This document shows, one piece after another, positions 44,838 through 53,452 of a stretch of 64,000 bases of DNA. Every line of letters starts with the position of its first letter. Position 1 is the stretch's first letter. The translations under genes and the position numbers were made by a program. Source of the DNA: Chryseotalea sanaruensis (GTDB lineage Bacteria; Bacteroidota; Bacteroidia; Cytophagales; Cyclobacteriaceae). The notes under the pieces were generated by a model. That model was not told the origin of the DNA, did not search any database, and saw only the letters and a program-made list of their open reading frames with translations. Location of the stretch: contig NZ_BHXQ01000005.1 of NCBI RefSeq assembly GCF_003990915.1, forward strand, positions 310,001 through 374,000, in the 5' to 3' direction.

Positions 44838-46382
44838 ATGCGACAGTATTTTCGATTATTCGATCTATCTCTAAAAGTTAATTATAAAAACGAAATCTTA
44901 TCAGGTCTTACGGTAGCCCTTGCATTGGTTCCTGAAGCTATTGCTTTCGCATTCATTGCCGGGCTATCCCCACTCACTGGCTTGTATGCTGCTTTTACCA
45001 TTGGTTTAATTACATCAATTTTGGGTGGGAGGCCAGGAATGATCTCCGGTGCGACTGGTGCGATAGCTGTGGTGATTGTAGCACTGGCTAAAAGTCATGG
45101 GGTAGAATATATTTTTGCCACAGTTGTATTGGCAGGTGTAATTCAAATATTTGCTGGTGTATTACGACTTGGAAAATTTATTCGATTGGTTCCGCATCCG
45201 GTGATGTTTGGTTTTGTGAATGGTTTGGCATTGGTGATTTTCCTTTCACAATTAAATGAATTCAAGATCAAGGATTCAGCAGGCACGTTACAATGGATGA
45301 CCGGAAACACCTTGTTTGTAATGGTAGCACTTGTAGCCTTAACTATGTTAATTATATGGGGCTTACCAAAATTGACGAAAGCCATTCCGGCATCACTTGC
45401 AGCCATCTTAGCCGTTTCGGGTATTGTAATTGGTTTTGGTATTGATACGAAAACAGTAGGAGATATTGCTTCCATACAAGGCGGTTTTCCTCCGTTCCAT
45501 ATTCCGTCTATTCCTTTTACCTTAGAGAGTCTGCTAATCATTTTTCCGTATGCATTAATTGTTGCAGGCGTAGGTTTAATTGAGAGTTTATTAACGCTAA
45601 ATCTAATTGATGAAATTACAGAGACCCGTGGAAGAGGAAACAAAGAATGTGTAGCACAAGGTACTGCGAATATAGTAACTGGTTTCTTTTCTGGTATGGG
45701 TGGTTGCGCTATGATTGGTCAAAGTTTAATTAATATATCAGCAGGAGCTCGTGCAAGGTTATCGGGTATTGTAGCCTCTGTTATGTTACTTGTCTTCATC
45801 ATGTTTGGCGCACCGCTTATTGAGCAATTACCAATGGCTGCTTTAACAGGGCTAATGATAATGGTTGCTATTGGTACGTTTGAATGGGCAAGTCTTAAAA
45901 CATTTGGTAAAATGCCCAAGTCTGATGTGTTGGTAATAATTATTGTTGCTTTGGTAACGGTGTTCCTCCACAACCTGGCGTTAGCGGTGTTAATAGGCGT
46001 AGTGATTGCTGCCCTGGTATTTTCATGGGAGAATGCAAAAAGAATTCGTGCCAGAAAGTATGTTGATGATAAGGGAGTAAAACATTATGAAATATTTGGA
46101 CCACTCTTCTTTGGATCAGTGAGTGCTTTTAATGAAAAATTTGATGTGCTGAACGACCCTAACGAGGTGATAATCGATTTCGCAGAAAGCAGGGTGTCGG
46201 ATATGTCGGGAATAGAAGCTTTAAATAAGATAACCGAACGTTATCATAAAGCCGGGAAAAAATTACACCTAAAACACTTAAGCCCTGACTGCCGACAACT
46301 ACTAAGGGATGCAGAAAGTATTATAGTCGTAAATATTATTGAAGACCCTACTTATCGTGTGGCAGTGGATACACTAGCATAA
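44838..46382 (+). CDS. SulP-family anion transporter with STAS domain
   Basis: A 514-residue inner-membrane transporter. About 12-14 helices (residues 20-400, opening GLTVALALVPEAIAFAFIAG) form the SulP/SLC26 core, followed by a STAS domain (about 405-510, with VSDMSGIEAL). Members move sulfate, bicarbonate (BicA type) or other anions, usually with sodium or protons. The sequence does not say which, and no sulfate-reduction or carbonic anhydrase gene is adjacent. It is monocistronic and followed by a clear terminator. Confidence 0.93.
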   Translation: MRQYFRLFDLSLKVNYKNEILSGLTVALALVPEAIAFAFIAGLSPLTGLYAAFTIGLITSILGGRPGMISGATGAIAVVIVALAKSHGVEYIFATVVLAGVIQIFAGVLRLGKFIRLVPHPVMFGFVNGLALVIFLSQLNEFKIKDSAGTLQWMTGNTLFVMVALVALTMLIIWGLPKLTKAIPASLAAILAVSGIVIGFGIDTKTVGDIASIQGGFPPFHIPSIPFTLESLLIIFPYALIVAGVGLIESLLTLNLIDEITETRGRGNKECVAQGTANIVTGFFSGMGGCAMIGQSLINISAGARARLSGIVASVMLLVFIMFGAPLIEQLPMAALTGLMIMVAIGTFEWASLKTFGKMPKSDVLVIIIVALVTVFLHNLALAVLIGVVIAALVFSWENAKRIRARKYVDDKGVKHYEIFGPLFFGSVSAFNEKFDVLNDPNEVIIDFAESRVSDMSGIEALNKITERYHKAGKKLHLKHLSPDCRQLLRDAESIIVVNIIEDPTYRVAVDTLA

Positions 46383-46397
46383 GGATGACAATTAAGA

Positions 46398-46424
46398 GTC
46401 TCAGAGATTTCTGAGGCTTTTTTT
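46398..46424 (+). terminator. Rho-independent terminator of the SulP gene
   Basis: GTCTCAG-AGATTT-CTGAGGC forms a 7-bp stem with one G-U pair, followed directly by TTTTTTTATT. It begins 16 bp after the stop. Confidence 0.8.
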
Positions 46425-46581
46425 ATTACTTTTAAGAACAGCGCTTTGCTTGTAAATGGGAATTACTTGTAACTAATTTTAGTTGGAACAATAGTAAAAA
46501 TAATGCTGATAAAATATGATTATTCTATAGTTGCTACACCCAAAATTGGTAGGTAACTTGTTAAGCATAAGTAAATTTAAA

Positions 46582-47100
46582 ATGATAAAAATTTTAGGTG
46601 TTCCTGGAAGCCTTCGTGCAGATTCATCAAGTAATTTGATTCTGAAGGTTATTGCCTCAATGATACCAAAGCATGTCTCCTTTGAAATTTATGATGGTAT
46701 CGGATCATTACCGCACTTTAATGATGCTAAGGATGTTCCTGACTCAGTTATTTATTTTCGGAATAAAGTGAAGGAGAGTGATGGCGTTTTGATTTGTACA
46801 CCAGAGTATGCTTTTGGTGTGCCGGGCTCATTGAAGAATGCACTTGATTGGACAGTGGGATCAGGTGAGTTTTTTGATAAACCTGTGAGTCTTGTAACTG
46901 CATCCAGTCAGGGAGAGAAAGGACATGCTGCGCTCTTATTAATACTTGAGGCCATATCAGCAAAAGTGATAAATAATGGTACGCTATTGATTCCTTCGGT
47001 TCGCGCAAAGCTTGATCCAAGCGGTAACGTCAAAGATCAGGCTACAATTACAAATCTTCACAAAGTTATCGAAGCGCTCGTTCAAATAATCGATAAATGA
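46582..47100 (+). CDS. NAD(P)H-dependent FMN reductase
   Basis: A 172-residue flavodoxin-fold reductase of the NADPH-dependent FMN reductase family (ChrR/YieF/azoreductase relatives). The flavin loop is GVPGSLRADSSSN, followed by CTPEYAFGVPGSLKNALDW, the family signature. ATG at 46582 is chosen because the flavin loop then starts at residue 6; an in-frame TTG at 46531 adds 17 unlike residues. It probably reduces quinones, chromate or free flavin. Confidence 0.93.
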   Translation: MIKILGVPGSLRADSSSNLILKVIASMIPKHVSFEIYDGIGSLPHFNDAKDVPDSVIYFRNKVKESDGVLICTPEYAFGVPGSLKNALDWTVGSGEFFDKPVSLVTASSQGEKGHAALLLILEAISAKVINNGTLLIPSVRAKLDPSGNVKDQATITNLHKVIEALVQIIDK

Positions 47101-47164
47101 TTACGCCATTCAATAGTTCCAATCATCTTTATATTGTCTGTCTAATATCATAAAGTATGTAGAA

Positions 47165-47323
47165 TGAAGTCGTCTAGTTATTTACGCACTTCCACAAGCG
47201 CGCATAGTGTTGGGGTTGGCCGAATTGCCCATGGAGGTCTGGACGGTATCTATCCTGGCAAGCTTAATACCCTTGGTGGTAGTGCAGATTTATAAAGCAA
47301 TTATGGGTAAGAGAAGTGAGTAG
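47165..47323 (+). pseudogene. C-terminal remnant of a cation-transporting P-type ATPase
   Basis: A frame of about 50 codons ending in TAG at 47321-47323 reads ALPQARIVLGLAELPMEVW, then a transmembrane helix (VSILASLIPLVVVQIYKA). This matches the last helices of PacL-like calcium or cation ATPases. A TGA closes the frame upstream, and no other part of the ATPase is nearby, so it is a leftover of a deleted gene. Confidence 0.6.
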
Positions 47324-47388
47324 TAGTGTATTTAAACAGTACTACTCACCGTATTCATCTTTACTAGCTTGGTGAAGTCATCGGCTTA

Positions 47389-48129
47389 CTATCTTGCTAA
47401 ATAACCTCCGTCTACTGGGTAATAGCCTCCGGTAACAAATGATGATTTGTCACTACTCAACCAAAAAATCAGTTCAGCCACTTCTTCACTTTTACCAAGT
47501 CGTCCTATGGGATGAAGCGCAACAAGTTGTTGCTTCATTTCCGCATCTAGTGCATCGAGTAAAGGTGTTTCAATAAAACCCGGTGCCACTGCATTGATGC
47601 GGATTTTTTGTGCAGAGTATTCCAATGCTGCTGCTTGTGTAAGCCCGACCACACCATGTTTTGCAGCAGTATAACCAGCTGAATTAGCAAAGCCTACAGC
47701 ACCTAAAATGGAAGATATATTTACAATACTTCCACCTCCATTTTTTAACATAGCAGGTATCTGATATTTCATGCCATAGAAAAGACTGTTGAGATTAATG
47801 TCAATAACTTTTTTCCAGCCGTCAATACTCATATCAGCAATGAGTGCTTGCTCACCGCCAATACCAGCATTATTCACTGCCGCATCTAATTGGCCATAAG
47901 TTTTAACTGCAAAAGCCACAAGTGCTTCCATCTCTTCAGGCTTGGCAACATCAGTTTTGAAAAAGGATGCTTTACCTCCAGCGGCAATAATACTGTCAGT
48001 TGTAGCATTTCCCTCTGCTTCTTGTATGTCGGATACTACCACATTGGCACCATGCCTGGCGAATAATTCAGCTGTTGCTTTGCCAATGCCTGATGCAGCA
48101 CCGGTAATAATTACAGTTTTATTTTTCAT
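47389..48129 (-). CDS. Short-chain dehydrogenase/reductase
   Basis: A 246-residue classical SDR. The NAD(P)-binding motif is TGAASGIG (residues 9-16), NNAG is at 86-89, and the catalytic set is Asn113, Ser140, Tyr153 and Lys157 (YTAAK). Asp34 after the second strand (VVSDIQEA) suggests a preference for NAD. The substrate is unknown; glucose dehydrogenase-like annotation is common for this type but not supported specifically. It lies downstream of the arsenic-region permease, 138 bp away. Confidence 0.93.
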   Translation of the reverse strand: MKNKTVIITGAASGIGKATAELFARHGANVVVSDIQEAEGNATTDSIIAAGGKASFFKTDVAKPEEMEALVAFAVKTYGQLDAAVNNAGIGGEQALIADMSIDGWKKVIDINLNSLFYGMKYQIPAMLKNGGGSIVNISSILGAVGFANSAGYTAAKHGVVGLTQAAALEYSAQKIRINAVAPGFIETPLLDALDAEMKQQLVALHPIGRLGKSEEVAELIFWLSSDKSSFVTGGYYPVDGGYLAR

Positions 48130-48267
48130 GTTTTTATTTTTTGATTTAACTCCATTGAGCTGACAGTTTACTTAAAAACATTAAAATTTATGATGATGCC
48201 AGTCTTTTTACCAAGTGATTGAAATCATGTTTACTGAAATGATAGTTGATTAACTAAATGATAACAG

Positions 48268-49245
48268 TTAAAGAATGAGATTAAACAGATAACCGGAGAG
48301 TATAATACAAGCTGCGACTACACCAAAAAAAATAAGCAGTAACTTAGTAGTCATCACTTTTTTAAGTAATGTGGCTTCAGGGATAGACAAACCTACTACT
48401 GCCATCATAAAGGCAAGTGAAGTGCCAATGGGAATTCCCTTGGCAACAAAAACCTGAATAACAGGAATGATACCGGCAGCATTCGCATACATGGGTATGC
48501 CCAATAGAACGGCTAGAGGAACAGCATACCAGGTGTCTTTACCAATATACTGTTCAAAGAAACCTTCCGGTACATAACCATGCATAGCCGCACCAATGGC
48601 TATACCAATGAGTACATAAACAAGCACACTTTTTACGATACCAAATGCTTCTTTAATGATCGTTGGAATGCGCTGAACAAAAGTTGTTTTTTCAGCATCA
48701 AATACTTCCTGATCTGCTTTTGCCTGCTTCCACACCTGCCGGACCCAATCAGTAAGTAAGGGTTCTAAATTCATTTTGCCAAGTACAGCACCACTTATTA
48801 CGCCTAGTAGTATTCCGCTGACTACGTAAACTAATGTAGCTTTTACACCAAACATGCCTAAGAAAATGGCAATGGCAACTTCGTTTACAAGCGGTGAGGT
48901 AATGAGAAATGCAAAAGTTACACCTAAGGGAATTCCTCCCTTTACAAAACCAATAAATAGCGGCACCGATGAACAAGAACAAAATGGCGTAACTGCTCCA
49001 AAAGTAGAAGCCATTAGATATTCACCGCCATATAATTTATTGCGTGATAGAAAATTCTTGATTCGATCAATCGGAAAATAGGAATTAACAATTCCCATTA
49101 AAAATGTAATTAAAAAAAGAAGAATGAGAATCTTGATAGTGTCATACACAAAGAAGTTTAATGCTTCGCCTAAATGACTTTGTGGTGAAATTCCAATGAC
49201 AGCGTAAATGAGCCAATCCGCAAAATGTTGCAGCCAGTCGAACAT
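48268..49245 (-). CDS. SO_0444/DUF318-type permease (ArsP-like)
   Basis: A 325-residue permease with about eight helices and the diagnostic motif TPFCSCSSVPLF (residues about 85-96), found in the DUF318 family that includes ArsP, an exporter of trivalent organoarsenicals. It follows a small CxxC thioredoxin-like gene by one base and shares its promoter, which carries a likely ArsR operator. In this context it is probably a metalloid or organoarsenical efflux protein. Confidence 0.9.
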   Translation of the reverse strand: MFDWLQHFADWLIYAVIGISPQSHLGEALNFFVYDTIKILILLFLITFLMGIVNSYFPIDRIKNFLSRNKLYGGEYLMASTFGAVTPFCSCSSVPLFIGFVKGGIPLGVTFAFLITSPLVNEVAIAIFLGMFGVKATLVYVVSGILLGVISGAVLGKMNLEPLLTDWVRQVWKQAKADQEVFDAEKTTFVQRIPTIIKEAFGIVKSVLVYVLIGIAIGAAMHGYVPEGFFEQYIGKDTWYAVPLAVLLGIPMYANAAGIIPVIQVFVAKGIPIGTSLAFMMAVVGLSIPEATLLKKVMTTKLLLIFFGVVAACIILSGYLFNLIL

Positions 49246-49246
49246 G

Positions 49247-49483
49247 TTAGTTCAATAGTTTTAGAATTTCGTCAACGCTGGGTACTCTTCCGCTTATTTT
49301 AATCTGTTCGTTTACTACCACTACGGGGGTAGTCAGGATGTTATATTTCATCATCCCCTCAAGATCTTCAATTTTGGTTATCTCAGCTTGAACACCACTT
49401 TGCTCAACTGCTTTTTTTACTACTTCAAATGTGGTCTTACACTTGGCGCATCCAGGACCTAATATCTTGATTGAAGTTGCCAT
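49247..49483 (-). CDS. Small thioredoxin-like redox protein (TM0996/MTH895 type)
   Basis: A 78-residue thioredoxin-fold protein with the active site GCAKC (Cys12, Cys15) and a cis-proline region (LTTPVVVVN). The family is regularly found next to DUF318 permeases and ArsR regulators, as here, and may keep the CSCSS cysteines of the permease reduced. Its promoter has a palindrome identical to that of the arsC-like gene. Confidence 0.92.
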   Translation of the reverse strand: MATSIKILGPGCAKCKTTFEVVKKAVEQSGVQAEITKIEDLEGMMKYNILTTPVVVVNEQIKISGRVPSVDEILKLLN

Positions 49484-49505
49484 AATAGTTTTGATTTAAT
49501 TGTAT

Positions 49506-49517
49506 CGTAATATTACG
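49506..49517. promoter_or_regulatory. ArsR-type operator, thioredoxin-permease promoter
   Basis: CGTAATATTACG is a perfect 12-bp palindrome, 23 bp upstream of the thioredoxin start. The same word is found upstream of the arsC-like gene and, with one change, upstream of arsR. Confidence 0.75.
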
Positions 49518-49575
49518 CTACAATCATTATTGAAGCAGTGACAAAAGTCACACTAACTCCTGATAGTAAACACGT

Positions 49576-49803
49576 TTAGGATTGCTCAATAAAAGCCTTG
49601 ATTTCTTCTACGCTTTGTTTAGCACTTCTGCCAACACCAATTAAAGTTGCAGAAGCAAAACCTGTCCAGTTACCATAGCCAACAAACCAATGACCAGGAA
49701 TAGCATTAGCCTTGGTTTCCTCTGTCGCTACAAGACTTACTTTTGTAATTATACCCAGACTGGATAAATGATTAAGTGAAGATTTGAAGCCGATACCATT
49801 TCA
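49576..49803 (-). pseudogene. C-terminal remnant of an ArsO-type flavin monooxygenase
   Basis: On the minus strand a frame closed upstream by TGA reads GIGFKSSLNHLSSLGIITKV, then PGHWFVGYGNWTGFASATLI, GVGRSAKQSVEEIKAFIEQS and a stop at 49576. This matches the end of the NAD(P)/FAD-dependent monooxygenases that sit in ars operons (ArsO). The first two thirds of the gene, including both nucleotide-binding sites, are missing. It lies directly after the ACR3 gene, the expected place. Confidence 0.75.
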
Positions 49804-49818
49804 AATGGATGCTTATAA

Positions 49819-50868
49819 TTATCTAAAACTTTTGGCTGCATACATTTTCTTCTTGAACCAGAAAGCAAGATTCACAAGCAATATCAACGCAGGCACTTCA
49901 ATGAGTGGACCGATAACACCGGCAAAAGCCTGACCGGAACTAATACCAAATACACCAACGGCCACAGCAATGGCCAATTCAAAATTGTTTCCCGTTGCTG
50001 TAAACGATATGGATGCAATTTCTTCATAGTTAGCACCTAATTTTTTAGACAATACAAAGCTGAGCACAAACATGATGATGAAGTAAATAACTAACGGTAT
50101 CGCTATCCTAACTACATCAAGTGGAATATCTACAATCATCTTGCCTTTAAAACTGAACATGATGACTATGGTAAACAACAAGGCAATTAATGTAAGCGGA
50201 CTAATTTTCGGAACTGCATGTTGCACATACCATTCTTCACCTTTTGCTTTCTTAAAAAAGTATCGTGTTAAAAATCCTGCAATGAAAGGAACACCCAAAT
50301 ATAAGAATACACTCTCCGCTACATCGCCCATGCTTACATCTACAATTGTACCTTCAATGCCGAAGTAGGGAGGAAGTACTGTAATGAATAACCAGGCGAA
50401 CAAGCTGTAAAATAACACTTGAAAAATACTGTTGAGTGCGACCAGTCCGGCTGCATATTCTTTATCGCCCTTTGCCAGATCGTTCCAAACCAATACCATC
50501 GCAATGCAACGTGCAATGCCAATCAGGATAAGACCAATCATGTATTCCGGTTTATCACTTAAGAAAATGATAGATAAAACAAACATGAGAATGGGCCCGA
50601 TGACCCAATTGAGTAATAAGGACAGACTAATCACTTTTACATTCTTAAATACTTTGCCCAAATGTTCATAACGCACCTTAGCCAATGGCGGATACATCAT
50701 AATGATAAGACCAGCAGCGATCAATAAATTGGTTGTGCCTACCTGGAAGTGATTCATAAAAATTTCCACATCAAAGAAATTGCCCAAGGCAACACCAATC
50801 ACCATTGCGATGAAAATCCATAGCGTAAGGTAACGGTCTAAAAATCCGAGTTTCTTTTGATTACTCAT
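49819..50868 (-). CDS. acr3: ACR3-family arsenite efflux transporter
   Basis: A 349-residue transporter with ten helices, of normal ACR3 length. It has the conserved thiolate Cys121 in TM4 ([19 protein letters not shown]) and the TM9 glutamate segment [10 protein letters not shown]. It extrudes arsenite with proton exchange. It follows the arsC-like gene by 10 bp, so reduction and export are encoded together under an ArsR-type operator. Confidence 0.95.
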   Translation of the reverse strand: MSNQKKLGFLDRYLTLWIFIAMVIGVALGNFFDVEIFMNHFQVGTTNLLIAAGLIIMMYPPLAKVRYEHLGKVFKNVKVISLSLLLNWVIGPILMFVLSIIFLSDKPEYMIGLILIGIARCIAMVLVWNDLAKGDKEYAAGLVALNSIFQVLFYSLFAWLFITVLPPYFGIEGTIVDVSMGDVAESVFLYLGVPFIAGFLTRYFFKKAKGEEWYVQHAVPKISPLTLIALLFTIVIMFSFKGKMIVDIPLDVVRIAIPLVIYFIIMFVLSFVLSKKLGANYEEIASISFTATGNNFELAIAVAVGVFGISSGQAFAGVIGPLIEVPALILLVNLAFWFKKKMYAAKSFR

Positions 50869-50878
50869 TATCTAAATA

Positions 50879-51520
50879 TTAAGCGTTAACCTGTGAAAAG
50901 GCAAATAGAATTTCTCTTCCAATTTCATGCACTCTTTCTGAATACTTAGCTGCTTCCAAAGGTGTTCCATCAAATTCTTTTGGATCGTTATAGGTTAAAG
51001 CAACTCTACCTGATGCACCTAACACCAAGGGGCAATTCTCGTCAGCATGTGAGCAAGTCATAATTGCTGCGAAGTCTTTATTGTGGTTAAACGGATCATC
51101 GTACTTTTTTGAAAAAGCAATGACAGGTTCAATACCTTCTGCAAAACGAACTTCATACATTGGATTTTCTCCCTCTTTAGTTATCGCAATAGCGAATCCA
51201 GCTTCTTGCATGGCTTTTACGGCACGGGGATTGAATGCAGTTGCCTCTGTTCCGCCCGAGTAGCAAAATACGTTAGGCACCTTATAATAATGTGCAGCTG
51301 CCTGTGCCCATATCTGTGATAAATGACTTCTACGTGAATTATGTGTGCAGATAAAATTTAAGTGTACGGGTTGACCAGCCTTTATTTTCTTTTCAACGAA
51401 TTGTACCAGCTGTTGTAATAAGTCCTTGCGTTCAGCAGGAATTGAATCAAATTCGCTGGCAAGTTTTTCTACCGTTGGTGTGAGTGAGGCTAGCAGTGGT
51501 GCTTTGTTAGTTGTCGGCAT
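50879..51520 (-). CDS. Arsenate reductase-like low-molecular-weight phosphatase with N-terminal extension
   Basis: A 213-residue protein. Residues 1-50 are a helical extension, and the LMW-phosphatase core starts at about 52 with the P-loop FICTHNSRRS (nucleophile Cys58, Arg64). A later pair Cys156-Cys163 (MTCSHADENCPLVL) has the same spacing as the Cys82-Cys89 redox pair of the thioredoxin-linked ArsC of plasmid pI258. The extra P-loop cysteine of that enzyme (Cys15) is Arg63 here. It probably reduces arsenate to arsenite. It begins the arsC-acr3 unit. Confidence 0.88.
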   Translation of the reverse strand: MPTTNKAPLLASLTPTVEKLASEFDSIPAERKDLLQQLVQFVEKKIKAGQPVHLNFICTHNSRRSHLSQIWAQAAAHYYKVPNVFCYSGGTEATAFNPRAVKAMQEAGFAIAITKEGENPMYEVRFAEGIEPVIAFSKKYDDPFNHNKDFAAIMTCSHADENCPLVLGASGRVALTYNDPKEFDGTPLEAAKYSERVHEIGREILFAFSQVNA

Positions 51521-51554
51521 AAGAGTGATCGTTGAGTTTTCTATATTGTATTAT

Positions 51555-51566
51555 CGTAATATTACG
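51555..51566. promoter_or_regulatory. ArsR-type operator, arsC-acr3 promoter
   Basis: CGTAATATTACG, a perfect palindrome in the context ATCGTAATATTACGTTAT, lies in the 67-bp gap between arsR and the arsC-like gene, 35 bp before the latter. Confidence 0.75.
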
Positions 51567-51587
51567 TTATGATTAAGCAAAAAAATA

Positions 51588-51917
51588 TCAGCAACAATCG
51601 TTCTGTTTTACGTAGCGTGTAAACATGTTAAGGAAGATATCCTTGGCTTCTTCCCACACTTTTTCATCAATGCAGTAGTTCACTTTCGGGCCTTCTATTT
51701 CTCCTTTAATAATGCCTATGTTTTTTAGTTCTTTTAAGTGCTGCGTTATCGTAGATTGAGACAAGGGCAGCACATCTACTAAATCGTTGCAGATACAGGT
51801 TTGGTGCGCCAGTAAATGCTCGAGTATAGCTACCCTGGCCGGGTGGTCAAAAGCCTTGGCAAGTGTAGCCATTTTATTTTGTCGCTTTTTGAATAATTCA
51901 GACTTGGTTATTCCCAT
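51588..51917 (-). CDS. arsR: ArsR-family metalloid-responsive repressor
   Basis: A 109-residue winged-helix regulator. In the DNA-recognition helix region the metal motif is TCICNDLVDVL with Cys41 and Cys43, close to the ELCVCDL of classic ArsR, and there is a further pair of cysteines at the C terminus (NDCC). The recognition helix is QSTITQHLKEL. It is the first gene of the arsenic region, and three palindromic sites of one type lie at its own promoter and at two downstream promoters. Confidence 0.95.
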   Translation of the reverse strand: MGITKSELFKKRQNKMATLAKAFDHPARVAILEHLLAHQTCICNDLVDVLPLSQSTITQHLKELKNIGIIKGEIEGPKVNYCIDEKVWEEAKDIFLNMFTRYVKQNDCC

Positions 51918-51919
51918 AA

Positions 51920-51931
51920 CGCAATATTACG
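51920..51931. promoter_or_regulatory. ArsR-type operator, arsR promoter
   Basis: CGCAATATTACG differs by one base from the perfect palindrome of the other two sites and lies 3-14 bp upstream of the arsR start, fit for autoregulation. Confidence 0.7.
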
Positions 51932-51970
51932 ATATAAGGATAATTTTTGCAAGTTTAATACGAATGTCAG

Positions 51971-52120
51971 GTATCGTTTTCTGCTAGGGAAGGAAACGAT
52001 TCTTGATGAGACGATGCGGGAAAGGTCTGGATTTTATCGTTTGTTTTCTTTTTAATCGATGATGATAGAAAAATAACACCCTTGTCAAGTATCGTCTCCC
52101 GTAGGGGACGATACGATTAA
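51971..52120. repeat. Palindromic repeat unit on the downstream side of the RAYT gene
   Basis: Contains GTATCGTTTTCTGCTAGG with its complement-like arm GGAAACGAT, then GAGACGATGCGGGAAAGG, TTATCGTTTGTTTTC and, at 52089-52114, the hairpin GTATCGTC-TCCCGTAGGG-GACGATAC. Over most of its length it matches the units of the array at 52906-53452, from which it is separated by the RAYT gene. Confidence 0.8.
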
Positions 52121-52181
52121 GAGAACAATTGGCGGATAATTTTTTGCATTATCCCTTGAGAGTCGATAAGAGGGGGAAATT

Positions 52182-52754
52182 CTACGGTGCCCCAGCATCC
52201 TTATAATGGGTAATAGTAATGTAAGGGTGTGCTACATTGAAGTAATAAAATGAAGCACTTGAATGGCGATACTGAGCATAGTCCTCAATAAGTTTCCATT
52301 TTCCTCTTACTGGATTGTAATGGATATAATCTAATTTTTGGATGAGAAATTCTTCGGAATAGCATGCTTTAATATCTGAGGATGGCTGAAATACTCTATG
52401 CTTCTTTTGCCTTGCCATCTCATTCACTGTAACGCTTGTTCTTAATATTTTTAAGATGTTGTCTTTTTTCTGTTTCTTTAAACGCTTAACTATTTCGTAG
52501 GCAAGAAATCGTTTGCCATTAGCAAGGATAGTATTAATAGATTCATCAGAATGCGCGATGTGTATTAAAAGGTGAAGATGATTTGGCATAATAACGAAAC
52601 CAAGAATCTGGTGACTTTTCTTTGTTAGAAGATTAAACCATTTGTAGACTTCATCATATGTATTAGTTATTTCAAACAATGAAATCCAATTGAGGCATGT
52701 AAAAGAGCAGAAGTAGGTTAGGTCGGTTTCGGTTTGTGTTAGCTTAACTGACAT
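52182..52754 (-). CDS. REP-associated tyrosine transposase (RAYT, Y1/HUH family)
   Basis: A 190-residue single-strand DNA nuclease-transposase of the IS200-related TnpA-REP group. The HUH motif is His59-Leu-His61 (GFVIMPNHLHLLI), and the C-terminal LDYIHYNPVR carries Tyr143 and Tyr146, near the expected catalytic tyrosine. It is bracketed by palindromic repeats of one family (51971-52120 and 52906-53452), as RAYTs are by their REPs. RAYTs are thought to cut and move these hairpins; they are usually single-copy and do not transpose like insertion sequences. The frame is complete, with no sign of decay. Confidence 0.9.
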   Translation of the reverse strand: MSVKLTQTETDLTYFCSFTCLNWISLFEITNTYDEVYKWFNLLTKKSHQILGFVIMPNHLHLLIHIAHSDESINTILANGKRFLAYEIVKRLKKQKKDNILKILRTSVTVNEMARQKKHRVFQPSSDIKACYSEEFLIQKLDYIHYNPVRGKWKLIEDYAQYRHSSASFYYFNVAHPYITITHYKDAGAP

Positions 52755-52905
52755 TGTATTGAGTATTTTTTAAAGCGAAGCTATTTAGCTTAACTTCTTT
52801 ATAAAAAACGATAAGCTCAAAAGCTATTTAGAGACATCCATTTAACAAAGTCTTTATAAGGTACAGTTGTGACTCAATAAAAGCAGCTTAACAACTATCC
52901 CTTTT

Positions 52906-53452
52906 CAAGTATCGTCTCCCGCTAGGGGGCGATACGATTAGAAAAACTATTGAAATCTATTGCGTGCACATCGTCCCTTCGGAGACGATGCTGGAAAGGT
53001 CTGGGTTTTATCGTTTGTTTTGCTTTTAATTCATGAAGCCAGAAAAGCTGCCCCCTTTTCAAGTATCGTCTCCCGCAGGTGACGATATGATTAAGAAACC
53101 TGTTGAAGTCTTTTGCGTGCGCATCGTCCCTTCGAAGGCGATGCGGGAAAGGTCTGGATTTTATCGTTTGTTTTTCTCTTAATTCATGATGCCAGCAAAG
53201 CAGCACCCTTGTCAAGTATCGTCTCCCGCTAGGGGGCGATACGATTAGAAAAACTATTGAAATCTATTGCCTGCTTATCGTCCCTTCGGAGATGATGCGG
53301 GAAAGGTCTGGATTTTATCGTTTGTTTTTCTCTTAATTCATGATGCCAGCAAAGCAGCACCCTTGTCAAGTATCGTCTCCCGCAGGGGACGATACGGTAA
53401 GTAAACCTGTTGAAATCTATTGCTTACGCATCGTCCCTTCGGAGACGATGAT
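52906..53452. repeat. Tandem array of RAYT-linked palindromic repeats, period about 154 bp
   Basis: CAAGTATCGTCTCCC recurs at 52906, 53060, 53213 and 53367, spacings of 154, 153 and 154 bp. Each unit has hairpin B (GTATCGTC...GACGATAC), a spacer with TTGAAATCTATTGC, hairpin A (CATCGTCCCTTCGGAGACGATG, two arms CATCGTC and GACGATG) and a conserved spacer with GGTCTGGATTTTATCG. The last unit ends after hairpin A at 53452. Frames predicted through it are artefacts of the repetition. It does not have the short spacers of a CRISPR array. Confidence 0.9.

Noticed and set aside
44838..46382. A carbon-concentrating pair of SulP (BicA-like) and SLC4 transporters
   Set aside because: They are about 9 kb apart on opposite strands and there is no carbonic anhydrase or carboxysome gene nearby; joint function is not supported.
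52922..53215. A 97-residue minus-strand frame through the repeat array
   Set aside because: It runs across two repeat units and its translation is itself repetitive (RPFPHRLRRDD and RPFQHRLRRDD). It is an artefact of a 154-bp repeat that is not a multiple of three over a short distance.
52906..53452. Possible CRISPR array
   Set aside because: The whole 154-bp unit is conserved, not a short repeat with unique spacers, and no cas genes are present.
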